Source: Saprospiraceae bacterium (lineage in GTDB: Bacteria; Bacteroidota; Bacteroidia; Chitinophagales; Saprospiraceae). From it: 9,030 bases of DNA. A model generated the notes under the pieces. The model saw only the letters and a list, made by a program, of their open reading frames with translations, had not been told where the DNA came from and did no database searches. Position numbers and translations under genes: made by a program. Where the stretch lies: the NCBI GenBank assembly GCA_007134625.1, contig SLKL01000180.1, positions 1 through 9,030 on the forward strand, read 5' to 3'. Shown piece by piece: positions 1-6,951 of this stretch; the stretch's first letter is position 1, and every line of letters starts with the position of its first letter.

Positions 1-1832
1 ATAGTTAAATCGCCTTCGACTTCAAGTTCAAAAGTAGGGAAATCTTCATCTACACAAACTTCATATTCTTGTTCTCCTGTTGGTAAGGGTATTTCGGGGC
101 AGTCGCAATTGGGAGCATCAAAACTAAACTCCTGAGAACAATCAGTATCAGAATGAGTACTTTCAAATAGGATATCTTCAGCCTGTGGAACATCAGATAC
201 AGTTATAGAGCCATCTGCATTTAGAGTTAGAATTCCGGATGAAATTAAATCAAATACCCTATCGGTAATATCTCCTGTAATCTGTAATTCCATGGTATAT
301 GAATCAGCCTCGCAGTTAAATATCCCAATTTCAATACTTATTTCTGGTTCTGCAAATACCTGAAACGCTGTCCTTGTATCCGAGAAACAATTGTTTTGGG
401 TATCATGAGTTTCCGCATAATAGTTTCCACCACTTAGAGGTGTAAAAAGAGGGCTGTTTGAAAGCAGTAACTCTCCATTTTCTGGGCTGTCATACCAGTC
501 TATTGTTAAATCACCTGTTACAAAAGCTTCCAGTTCTGAAAAATCTTCGCCCTGACAGACAAAAAAGATTGAATCACCAATTACAGCAGGAGGCAGAAGA
601 TCACCACAATCCTCATCACAATCCAGATCAAATGGAAATTCTACCGTGTTTTCACAATCAGTAAAAAGATCAAACAACTCTAAAACCAAATCAGTACCTA
701 CGGGTATTTGAGTAAGTTCGTATTGATTTACACCTATCAATTCGAGCAGCCCGGCGTTGGTCTCTATATCGGTCGCATTAGTTTCAAATTGAATAGTGTA
801 AAAATCATTGTTCTCACATTCCTGACTTATTAGGTCAGCAGTGGGAAGCATATTGATAATTAATGAGATAGCTGTTCGCTCTTGTGAGCTACAATCAGAC
901 TGAGGGTCAAAAGTTTCAGCATAAAAAGTTCCTGCCTCGTTGGGCTGATAGGTGTCAGAGTTTTCTTCCAGAAGATTACCTCCTATTGGGCTATCATACC
1001 AATTGATTTGAATACCTGAAGGTACTGAAGCTGATAAAAGGGGAAAGTCATCTCCTTCGCAAATGGTTTGATCGCCGTCGGAAACGGGAGCATCTAATTG
1101 AGGACAATCACAATTTGGCGATTCGATTTCAATTGAAGTTTCACAGGATGTAGCCTCAATAATAACAGTAATTGTGAGATTAGTGCCTTCTTCAATTCCG
1201 CTTATTTTATAATTGTTTCCTCCTAGTGAAACTAATGTTCCCGCTGAGTTTTCTATTTCTTCAGCGTTGGTTGTAAAAGTAACTGTATAGCTTTCCAGAT
1301 CGGCGGAACACTCGACTGAGTTTATGGTTAAGTCCGGTAATGGGTTAATGACCAAACTTACTCCGGTCCTCTGAGTTGATGTACATCCACTTACAGGATC
1401 AAAAACCTCTGCGTAAAAAGTACCCGCTTCTGATGGCTCATAAGTTTCACTGTTTATTGCCAAAGTATCTCCTCCAACTGATTGGCTGAACCAATTAATT
1501 TGCAGATCAGGGTCAGTGGTTGCACTCAATTCCGGCAAGGCATCTCCCTGACAGATTTCTTCATTACCTCCTGAAACTGCCACAGGGATGAATGGACAAT
1601 CGCAATCGGGAGCACCAACTGTAAATGAAGAAGAGCATCCGGTCGCGCTATTGGTAACATCAATGACTAAATCATTTTCCACATCTATTTCGCTCACTTC
1701 GTAATTGCCACCTCCAAGGTCAGACAAAATACCATCAGATACTGTTATCTCATCGCCATCTGTATTGAATTCAACAAAAAAAGTATTCAGGTCAACATCA
1801 CATTCAATAAGATCTATGTTGATCTCTGGGAG
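1..1832 (-). repeat. Two-domain supermodule, 492-498 bp, at least 3.5 copies
   Basis: Copies run 1832-1341 (164 aa), 1340-849 (164 aa), 848-351 (166 aa) and 350 to the edge (truncated). The first half of each (about 75 aa) has an early EC (NC in copy 4), a YTVTF-like strand, GxLxxLGGxxY and a closing P-x-CDCP (a variant with DCDEDCGD in copy 3). The second half (about 85 aa) has ICxGDxxPxLxA, INWYDSPxGG, a YxPxxAGTFYAE strand, a CxS motif and RTAxSLxI. This second half matches the Ig-like domain often called Ig_7 or CHU_C-associated. Similarity between copies is clear at protein level but low at DNA level, so this expansion is older than the 68-residue array. Confidence 0.88.
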
Positions 1833-4532
1833 AGTGGATACCTCTACAGTTAACTCAATAGATTCACTGCAACCATCATCATTTGTTACTATCACCTCAT
1901 AGCTACCTTGAGCAGTTTGCCCAACATCAGCTATAATAGGATTTTGTTCGGTGGAGTTAAATCCATCCGGACCAGTCCACTCATATTCAGTTCCACCACT
2001 TGCTGAAAGCTCAAGGTCATCGCCTTCACAAACAGGACTGTTAGAGGATGCTTCAGCATCAGGAAGATCATTAACAGCTACCTCAGTTATTGCGGTGGCA
2101 ATACATCCATTTTCGTCGGTAACCGTCACTGTATATTCACCCGAACTGAATGATGAAGCAGCGGGTATAATGGGGTTTTGATCCCCTGATGAAAAAGCAT
2201 TTGGACCTGACCAGGAATATTCTTCCCCACCATCAGCACTGAGGTTGATAGTTTCTCCTTCACAATAAGGTCCTGCATTTGAGGCAGTAGCATTAGGAAG
2301 AGAATGAATAGTGATTTCTAGAATAAACTCCTCACTACACTCCTCATCCGGAGTAAAAATGTATGTAAAAGTACCGGGTTCATCAGTACTTATTGAGGCG
2401 GGGTTCCAAATTCCCTCAATGCCGTTGTTAGAAGTAGTGGGCAAATTTTGAGGGGTTTCACCTGCACAATATTCATCGTCAAGGTCAAAAGCCGGAGTCA
2501 CATTTTCGGTAATATTGACTTCCAGAGTAAATTCTTCACTACATTCCTCATCCGGAGTGAAGGTATAAGTAAAAATACCGGACTCATCAGTGTTTATGGT
2601 GGCAGGGCTCCAGCTTCCCTCAATGCCGTTGTCAGAATTAGAGGGCAAGTTTTGAGGTGTTTCTCCGACACAGTATTCATCATTGAGGTCAAAAGCCGGA
2701 ATCACATTTTCTATAATATTGACTTCCAGAGTGAACTCCTCACTACACTCATCGTCCGGAGTAAAAGTATAGGTAAAAGTACCTGTTTCATCAGTGTTTA
2801 TCGCGGCAGGGCTCCAGCTTCCCTCTATGCCGTTATCAGAAGTAGCGGGCAGGTTTTGAGGTGTTTCACCAACACAGTATTCATCATTGAGGTCAAAAGT
2901 CGGAACTACATTTTCTGTGATATTGACCTCCAGAGTATATTCTTCACTGCATTCCTCATCAGGGGTAAAGGTGTAAGTAAAAGTACCCTGCTCATCAGTA
3001 CTTATTGAAGCAGGGCTCCAGCTTCCCTCTATATCGTTATCAGAAGTAGTGGGCAGGTTTTGAGGCGTTTCTCCGACACAGTATCCATCATTGAGGTCAA
3101 AATCCGGAACCACATTTTCTATAATATTGACTTCCAAAGTAAACTCTTCGCTACACTCCTCATCCGGAGTAAAAGCATAGGTAAAAGTCCCCGCTTCATC
3201 AGTGTTAATTGAAACCGGCTCCCAACTACCCTCAAGCCCGTTATCAGCGGTTGTCGGCAGTGGATCAGGTGTTTCCCCCACACAGTATTCATCATTGAGG
3301 TCAAAGACAGGAATTACATTTTCAATTATGTTGACTTCCAGAGTAAACTCCTCATTACAGTTGTCGTCGGGTGTAAAGGTAAATTCAAAAAATCCGGGAT
3401 CATCGGTATTGATGGCAGCAGGCTCCCAGCTTCCCGAGATTCCATTGGTTGATGTCGTGGGTAAAATCTGAGGAGTATCTCCTACACAGTATTCATCATC
3501 AAGAGTAAAAGTAGGAATCTCACCCTCAATGATTTCAATTTCAAAAAAGTATTCAGGAAGGCAATCATTTAAGGGTGTAAAAGTAAGTACTATAGTCCCT
3601 GACAGACCTTCGGGATTAAATTCATTTGAGCTTACTCCAGATCCTGACCAATTACCCGGAATCCCTGTTTGAGTAGTTGGAAGTGAAATAGGATCCTCAT
3701 TGGGACATATTTCGTCCGGGATTCCCTCGAATTCAAAGTCGACGATCTCCAAAGTTGCAATGGGTTCTTCATAATTAGCGCAAGAACCCCAGCTGGTCCA
3801 GTTGTCCGGATCATTTATCCTTACCATCCAGTTCTCTGCAGTAGTGGGAGTGGATACTCCCGTGTAGCTGGAATAGGGTTCATTCCCGGACACCGGATTG
3901 TAATAATAGCAAGGCTCTACGTCCGGATGTAAACCCGAATCGGCATTGTTATTGGCAAAATCAATCCACTCAGATTTGGTGTTCCAGGCATATAAAATAT
4001 TACCTGTATAAGTAGCATCGTGATTGGGTGACATTCCGTTATTCCATTCTTCACCCTGCATAATATAAAGTTGATCACCGGCAACAGCTACATTCAGAAA
4101 CATGGGATTTGAACCGTCAACTTCAGTAAATGACCAATCATTGTATGTTGCTGGACTAAGCACTTCATAGGTTTGAGGGTAGCGGAAGGTAATAACTGTT
4201 CCTGCAGGTATGGTAGTTGGACCATTGTATGTAAAACGGGTCATTCCTTCATTATTCCCCCATTGTTCCGGGTTAGCAGCTAATCTTTGATAGGCATTGT
4301 CCGTAATTTTAAAATTCGTTCCGTCCTCAATGTCTACGAAAAACACCAAATGCAGTACATCAGCACCATTTGGGAAACCATATGCAGGACAATTCGCATT
4401 GGCATTCATGCCCAAAATAGCAACATCCCCTTGATTTAGTGTTGTTTGGGAAAATAGGGTAGTGGTGTGAAAAGCGCAAAATGCCAATAGAAGGCCTATT
4501 GTTTTGATTATCCGTTTTGTATGTCTCGCCAT
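1..4532 (-). CDS. Giant secreted repeat protein, adhesin-like (3' end beyond window)
   Basis: Translating the minus strand from the ATG at 4532 gives 1510 codons without a stop up to the left edge, so the gene is partial. An in-frame TAA at 4565-4563 and no other upstream ATG fix the start. Residues 1-28 form a signal peptide (basic MARHTKRIIK, hydrophobic core GLLLAFCAF, probable cleavage LFS|Q). Residues about 29-260 are a single globular domain starting near QGDVAILGMNANANCP and containing FKITDNAY, AGTVITFRYP, AGDQLYIMQGEEWN and NWTSWGSC; it resembles the N-terminal domain seen on other large secreted bacterial repeat proteins. Then follow 68-residue repeats (about 266-745), two 78-residue PKD/Ig-like domains (745-900) and 164-166 residue two-domain modules (901 to the edge). 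The protein is acidic and rich in Asp, Glu, Thr, Ser and paired cysteines, as expected outside the cell. A type IX sorting domain would be expected at the unseen C-terminus. The adhesin role is inferred from architecture only. Confidence 0.9.
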   Translation of the reverse strand, partial: MARHTKRIIKTIGLLLAFCAFHTTTLFSQTTLNQGDVAILGMNANANCPAYGFPNGADVLHLVFFVDIEDGTNFKITDNAYQRLAANPEQWGNNEGMTRFTYNGPTTIPAGTVITFRYPQTYEVLSPATYNDWSFTEVDGSNPMFLNVAVAGDQLYIMQGEEWNNGMSPNHDATYTGNILYAWNTKSEWIDFANNNADSGLHPDVEPCYYYNPVSGNEPYSSYTGVSTPTTAENWMVRINDPDNWTSWGSCANYEEPIATLEIVDFEFEGIPDEICPNEDPISLPTTQTGIPGNWSGSGVSSNEFNPEGLSGTIVLTFTPLNDCLPEYFFEIEIIEGEIPTFTLDDEYCVGDTPQILPTTSTNGISGSWEPAAINTDDPGFFEFTFTPDDNCNEEFTLEVNIIENVIPVFDLNDEYCVGETPDPLPTTADNGLEGSWEPVSINTDEAGTFTYAFTPDEECSEEFTLEVNIIENVVPDFDLNDGYCVGETPQNLPTTSDNDIEGSWSPASISTDEQGTFTYTFTPDEECSEEYTLEVNITENVVPTFDLNDEYCVGETPQNLPATSDNGIEGSWSPAAINTDETGTFTYTFTPDDECSEEFTLEVNIIENVIPAFDLNDEYCVGETPQNLPSNSDNGIEGSWSPATINTDESGIFTYTFTPDEECSEEFTLEVNITENVTPAFDLDDEYCAGETPQNLPTTSNNGIEGIWNPASISTDEPGTFTYIFTPDEECSEEFILEITIHSLPNATASNAGPYCEGETINLSADGGEEYSWSGPNAFSSGDQNPIIPAASSFSSGEYTVTVTDENGCIATAITEVAVNDLPDAEASSNSPVCEGDDLELSASGGTEYEWTGPDGFNSTEQNPIIADVGQTAQGSYEVIVTNDDGCSESIELTVEVSTLPEINIDLIECDVDLNTFFVEFNTDGDEITVSDGILSDLGGGNYEVSEIDVENDLVIDVTNSATGCSSSFTVGAPDCDCPFIPVAVSGGNEEICQGDALPELSATTDPDLQINWFSQSVGGDTLAINSETYEPSEAGTFYAEVFDPVSGCTSTQRTGVSLVINPLPDLTINSVECSADLESYTVTFTTNAEEIENSAGTLVSLGGNNYKISGIEEGTNLTITVIIEATSCETSIEIESPNCDCPQLDAPVSDGDQTICEGDDFPLLSASVPSGIQINWYDSPIGGNLLEENSDTYQPNEAGTFYAETFDPQSDCSSQERTAISLIINMLPTADLISQECENNDFYTIQFETNATDIETNAGLLELIGVNQYELTQIPVGTDLVLELFDLFTDCENTVEFPFDLDCDEDCGDLLPPAVIGDSIFFVCQGEDFSELEAFVTGDLTIDWYDSPENGELLLSNSPLFTPLSGGNYYAETHDTQNNCFSDTRTAFQVFAEPEISIEIGIFNCEADSYTMELQITGDITDRVFDLISSGILTLNADGSITVSDVPQAEDILFESTHSDTDCSQEFSFDAPNCDCPEIPLPTGEQEYEVCVDEDFPTFELEVEGDLT
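1833..2300 (-). repeat. Pair of 78-residue PKD/Ig-like domains
   Basis: Two adjacent units of exactly 234 bp (2300-2067 and 2066-1833) encode domains starting LPxAxAS. They share CEGExxxLSAxGGxEYxW, SGP/TGP, QNPII, GxYxVxVT and a C-terminal GC motif. This is the classic Ig/PKD-like repeat layout of Bacteroidota surface proteins, with one Cys in the first strand (PYC or PVC) and one in the penultimate strand (NGC or DGC). They link the 68-residue array to the larger modules. Confidence 0.85.
2301..3518 (-). repeat. Six tandem 204-bp repeats encoding 68-residue domains
   Basis: The codon for the conserved Cys of the EYC motif recurs at exact 204-bp steps: the matching string starts at 3487, 3283, 3079, 2875, 2671 and 2467. 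Each unit begins with I/V/T-P-x-F-D-L-N-D-E-Y-C, continues with GETPQNLPTTSDNGIEGSW, INTDE, GTFTYTFTPDEEC and closes with EEFTLEVNI. Two cysteines per unit (EYC and EEC) may form a disulfide. A seventh, degenerate unit precedes them at about 3737-3519 (DEICPNED, LPTTQTGIPGNWSGSG, LTFTPLNDC). The pattern PTTSxNGIxGxWSP...TYTFTP is a familiar extracellular module of Bacteroidota gliding or T9SS-associated proteins. Central copies are very similar at DNA level, which points to recent tandem duplication or gene conversion. Confidence 0.93.
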
Positions 4533-4556
4533 GTCTAAGGCTTGGTTTAATGGGCT

Positions 4557-4565
4557 GCAAAATTA
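4557..4565 (-). promoter_or_regulatory. Candidate downstream -7 box of the giant repeat protein gene
   Basis: The minus strand reads TAATTTTGC, a perfect match to the Bacteroidota -7 element TAnnTTTGY, 24 bases before the ATG at 4532. No TTG-type -33 element lies at the usual spacing. The same 9-mer precedes asnS. It is an alternative to, or a second promoter beside, the one at 4601-4631. Confidence 0.45.
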
Positions 4566-4587
4566 GAGCTATTCTCTTACTTAGCTC
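4566..4587. other. 6-bp inverted repeat between the two promoter candidates
   Basis: GAGCTA (4566-4571) and TAGCTC (4582-4587) are perfect inverted repeats separated by 10 bases, directly next to the TAATTTTGC box. If transcription starts upstream it is a leader hairpin; if the downstream box is used it lies where an operator could sit. The stem is short and could be chance. Confidence 0.3.
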
Positions 4588-4600
4588 CTCCTTCCAATGT

Positions 4601-4631
4601 TAAAGATAAGTGATTTTTTTAGATTGACAAA
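4601..4631 (-). promoter_or_regulatory. Candidate upstream promoter of the giant repeat protein gene
   Basis: On the minus strand TTTG (4631-4628) is followed after 19 bases by TATCTTTA (4608-4601). This fits the Bacteroidota housekeeping pattern TTTG-N19-TAnnTTTG with one mismatch in the last base of the -7 box. It would give a leader of about 60 nt containing the inverted repeat at 4566-4587. Confidence 0.45.
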
Positions 4632-4742
4632 TTGAAAATTCTAATCCACTTTACAGCTTAATCCGATAATGATGAATCAAGTCTTTTCAATACAGTTTCG
4701 CTACAATAAAATTATGCGACACAGCAACAAATCGAGCTTAGT

Positions 4743-6176
4743 TTAAAAGTTAATACTACCGGGAAACCTTGGAAAGGGTATCACATCTCTGATATTACCC
4801 ATTCCCGTAGCGAATTGGACAAAGCGCTCGAAGCCTAATCCATATCCGGCGTGAGGGCAAGAACCGTATTTTCTGATATCGAGATACCAGTACATACTTT
4901 CCTCGGGGATATCCATTTCAGCCATACGTCCCTGTAGAATATCAAGGCGTTCTTCTCTTTGACTACCCCCTACTATTTCACCTATACCGGGAAACAATAT
5001 ATCCATTGCAGCAACAGTCTTATCGTCATCATTTAGTCGCATATAAAAGGCCTTGATGCCTTTGGGATAATTATAAAGAATCACCGGTTTTTTGAAGTGT
5101 TTTTCCACCAAAAAACGTTCGTGCTCTGATTGGAGGTCAGCACCCCATTCTTCAATTACAAACTGGAATTTCTTTTTCTTATTGGGTTTGGAATTTTTCA
5201 AAATATTAATCGCCTCAGTGTAAGTAACTCGCTCAAAATCATTTTCTACACAAAATTTTAATTTTTCGATCAATCCCATTGGGGAACGCTGATTCGCAGG
5301 TTTGTTTTTTTCTTCCTGCTTTAATCTGTCATCTAAAAACTGAAGGTCTTTTTCACAATTCTCCAGTAGGTATAGAATGGTGAATTTAAGCATAGCTTCA
5401 GCTAAATCCATGTTGTCTTTGAGGTCAGCAAAAGCCATCTCAGGCTCTACCATCCAGAATTCTGCAAGGTGTCTTGTGGTATGAGAGTGTTCAGCTCTAA
5501 AAGTGGGGCCGAAAGTGTAAACATCGCTCAGTGCTAGGGCTCCAAGTTCAGCTTCAAGTTGACCGGAAACAGTCAGGTGCGCTTCCTTTCCGAAAAAATC
5601 TTTAGAAAAATCCACTTCGTTTTCTTCGGTCAGTGGGGGATATTGAGGATTCAATGTGCTAACTCTGAACATTTCACCGGCTCCTTCAGCATCCGAAGCG
5701 GTGAGTATGGGAGTGTGAAGATATAGAAAGCCCCTTTGGTCAAAAAACTGATGGATGGCCATTGCAGCTGCATGGCGGATTCTGAAAATGGCTCCAAAAG
5801 TATTTGTGCGAAAGCGCAGGTGGGCATTTTCTCTTAAAAATTCCAGGCTGTGCCTCTTGGGTTGGAGTGGATATTTCTCGGCATCGCTTTCCCCAATCAC
5901 CCTGATTTCATCTACTTGTATTTCTACTTTTTGACCTCTACCTTGCGATTCGACTACTTCTCCACTTGCAGAAACAGCCGCTCCCGGGGTGATTTTTTTC
6001 AAAAGCTCTTCATCAAAATTGCCAAGGGTCAAAACCAATTGCAAATTATCCAAAGTCGAACCATCGTTCAGAGCAATAAACTGATTATTCCTGAATGTCC
6101 TTACCCAGCCGTTTACTGATACCTTTTCTCCAAGGGGTTCGGTGATAATAATATCATTAATTTTTCTTCGTGCCAT
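4743..6176 (-). CDS. asnS: Asparaginyl-tRNA synthetase (EC 6.1.1.22)
   Basis: This cytoplasmic class IIb aminoacyl-tRNA synthetase charges tRNA-Asn with asparagine using ATP. The 477 residues match the usual length. An N-terminal OB-fold anticodon-binding domain covers about residues 15-100 (VNGWVRTFRNNQFIALNDGS). The catalytic domain follows: the motif 1 region near 139-170 (HTPILTASDAEGAGEMF), SGQLEAE at 204-210, motif 2 at 226-246 (FRAEHSHTTRHLAEFWMVEPE without its final residue is the core), and motif 3 at 444-455 (GYGLGFERFVQF), ending FPRFPGSINF. A Lys-rich stretch KPNKKKKFQF at 330-339 lies in the insertion between motifs 2 and 3. The motif 2 His/Arg pattern and GQLEAELGALAL favour AsnRS over AspRS. 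The gene has its own promoter candidate and is likely transcribed apart from the downstream giant gene, which begins 210 bp later. Confidence 0.97.
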   Translation of the reverse strand: MARRKINDIIITEPLGEKVSVNGWVRTFRNNQFIALNDGSTLDNLQLVLTLGNFDEELLKKITPGAAVSASGEVVESQGRGQKVEIQVDEIRVIGESDAEKYPLQPKRHSLEFLRENAHLRFRTNTFGAIFRIRHAAAMAIHQFFDQRGFLYLHTPILTASDAEGAGEMFRVSTLNPQYPPLTEENEVDFSKDFFGKEAHLTVSGQLEAELGALALSDVYTFGPTFRAEHSHTTRHLAEFWMVEPEMAFADLKDNMDLAEAMLKFTILYLLENCEKDLQFLDDRLKQEEKNKPANQRSPMGLIEKLKFCVENDFERVTYTEAINILKNSKPNKKKKFQFVIEEWGADLQSEHERFLVEKHFKKPVILYNYPKGIKAFYMRLNDDDKTVAAMDILFPGIGEIVGGSQREERLDILQGRMAEMDIPEESMYWYLDIRKYGSCPHAGYGLGFERFVQFATGMGNIRDVIPFPRFPGSINF

Positions 6177-6193
6177 TATGTTGTTGTTTATGA

Positions 6194-6211
6194 CATAGGG
6201 GTCAACCTATG
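6194..6211 (-). other. Perfect hairpin in the asnS 5' leader
   Basis: CATAGG (6194-6199) and CCTATG (6206-6211) form a 6-bp perfect stem with a 6-base loop, about 10 bases downstream of the -7 box and about 17 bases before the start codon. If the promoter call is right, the hairpin stands near the 5' end of the asnS mRNA. I see no T-box or leader-peptide features, so its role is unknown. Confidence 0.4.
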
Positions 6212-6221
6212 CAATGAGGGT

Positions 6222-6230
6222 GCAAAATTA
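6222..6230 (-). promoter_or_regulatory. Candidate -7 box of asnS
   Basis: The minus strand reads TAATTTTGC, a perfect TAnnTTTGY, 45 bases before the asnS ATG. It is identical over 9 bases to the box before the giant gene. I see no good -33 element upstream. Confidence 0.45.
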
Positions 6231-6322
6231 ATCAAGATCAGGTTTAAGCAGTAATTTTCATTTAAAAAGTTGCCATATGCGGGTTATTACTAACTATTTT
6301 TAATTTGAGTGAATCAGTGATG

Positions 6323-6354
6323 TTGAAAAGTCTTACGCAATGTTGTAATTTTAC
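6323..6354 (+). promoter_or_regulatory. Candidate promoter of the unknown gene and amn
   Basis: TTG (6323-6325) is followed after 20 bases by TAATTTTAC (6346-6354), close to the Bacteroidota consensus TTG-N19/20-TAnnTTTG with A in place of the final G. It lies 15 bases before the ATG at 6370, faces away from the asnS promoter, and could drive the two-gene unit 6370-7716. The leader would be very short. Confidence 0.5.
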
Positions 6355-6369
6355 ACCAAAATCTAATAA

Positions 6370-6921
6370 ATGTCTGATATTCTTTTATCAACTAATTTAA
6401 ATAATCTCAAGCGCAGAATTGAAACTTATAATGAGGTCCTGAAAAATACGGAAATTTACCGGGAGTTGTGGAGGACGAGTTTTAAGGAGGAGTTGATTAG
6501 CCAACTAAGTGAGCTCATAAAGAAGTTTAAATTGACTGCGAGAGTAGATGTAGTCGAGCAAATGGAAAACTTGGAGGCGGTTTCTTTTTCTCTTGGTGAG
6601 ACTAAAAGTGGAATGTATCAAAAAGTCAGTGAGTCTATACAAAGACATCTGATCAAGCACAACGGATCGTTAATTTATCAACAACTTTTCAATGGGAAAA
6701 TCCTGGTGTTGATTCAGTATCCGTATATTGAAGGTTATGGCAATCCCAGACCACCTCATACAATAGCTGTCTATAAGCCCGACTCGCTCAAACCCACATT
6801 TGTAATCCGCCATTTGGAGACTTTTTTTACAGAATTAACCAATTGGGAGGATTTTGTAAATGATGAGCCCCAAAAGCGCATAGGCTTCGATTTGAATTTT
6901 GGGGCACTTAACAAACAGTAA
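6370..6921 (+). CDS. Protein of unknown function, 183 aa, paired with amn
   Basis: I do not recognise the family. No signal peptide or membrane segment is seen, so it is probably cytoplasmic. Residues about 8-55 are charged and predicted helical (NLKRRIETYNEVL, ELISQLSELIKKFK). A second helix near 82-97 (MYQKVSESIQRHLIKH) leads into hydrophobic strands LIYQQLF and KILVLIQYPYI (about 101-120). Then come a Pro-rich loop GYGNPRPPHTIAVYKP (122-137), FVIRHLETFF and a C-terminal GFDLNFG motif. ATG 6370 is the start because it follows the promoter candidate closely and is the first in-frame ATG. The gap to amn is 30 bp in the same direction, so co-transcription is likely, and a link to adenine nucleotide turnover is conceivable but is inference only. 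Codon use and base composition look like its neighbours. Confidence 0.8.
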   Translation: MSDILLSTNLNNLKRRIETYNEVLKNTEIYRELWRTSFKEELISQLSELIKKFKLTARVDVVEQMENLEAVSFSLGETKSGMYQKVSESIQRHLIKHNGSLIYQQLFNGKILVLIQYPYIEGYGNPRPPHTIAVYKPDSLKPTFVIRHLETFFTELTNWEDFVNDEPQKRIGFDLNFGALNKQ

Positions 6922-6951
6922 TTTTTGCATTAATTTTTGAATAGGATTATT

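Noticed and set aside
2448..3008. A 186-codon open frame on the plus strand opposite the 68-residue repeats
   Set aside because: It is the antisense shadow of the repeat array: its protein repeats with the same 204-bp period, and the minus-strand frame has a signal peptide and clear domain motifs.
1..3737. CRISPR array or mobile-element repeats
   Set aside because: The periodic repeats are in-frame protein-domain repeats (68, 78 and 164-166 codons) with coding-type divergence, not short direct repeats with unique spacers, and no transposase or terminal inverted repeats are present.
4533..4742. Terminator or small RNA downstream of asnS
   Set aside because: I found no GC-rich stem followed by a T-run on the minus strand; only the promoter-like boxes and the short inverted repeat stand out.
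5850..6119. An open frame on the plus strand inside asnS
   Set aside because: It lies wholly antisense to the conserved N-terminal part of asparaginyl-tRNA synthetase and shows no domain signs.
6937..6951. TTG at 6937 as the start of amn, adding five residues
   Set aside because: The ATG at 6952 matches the usual family N-terminus, and no ribosome-binding sequence favours the TTG.
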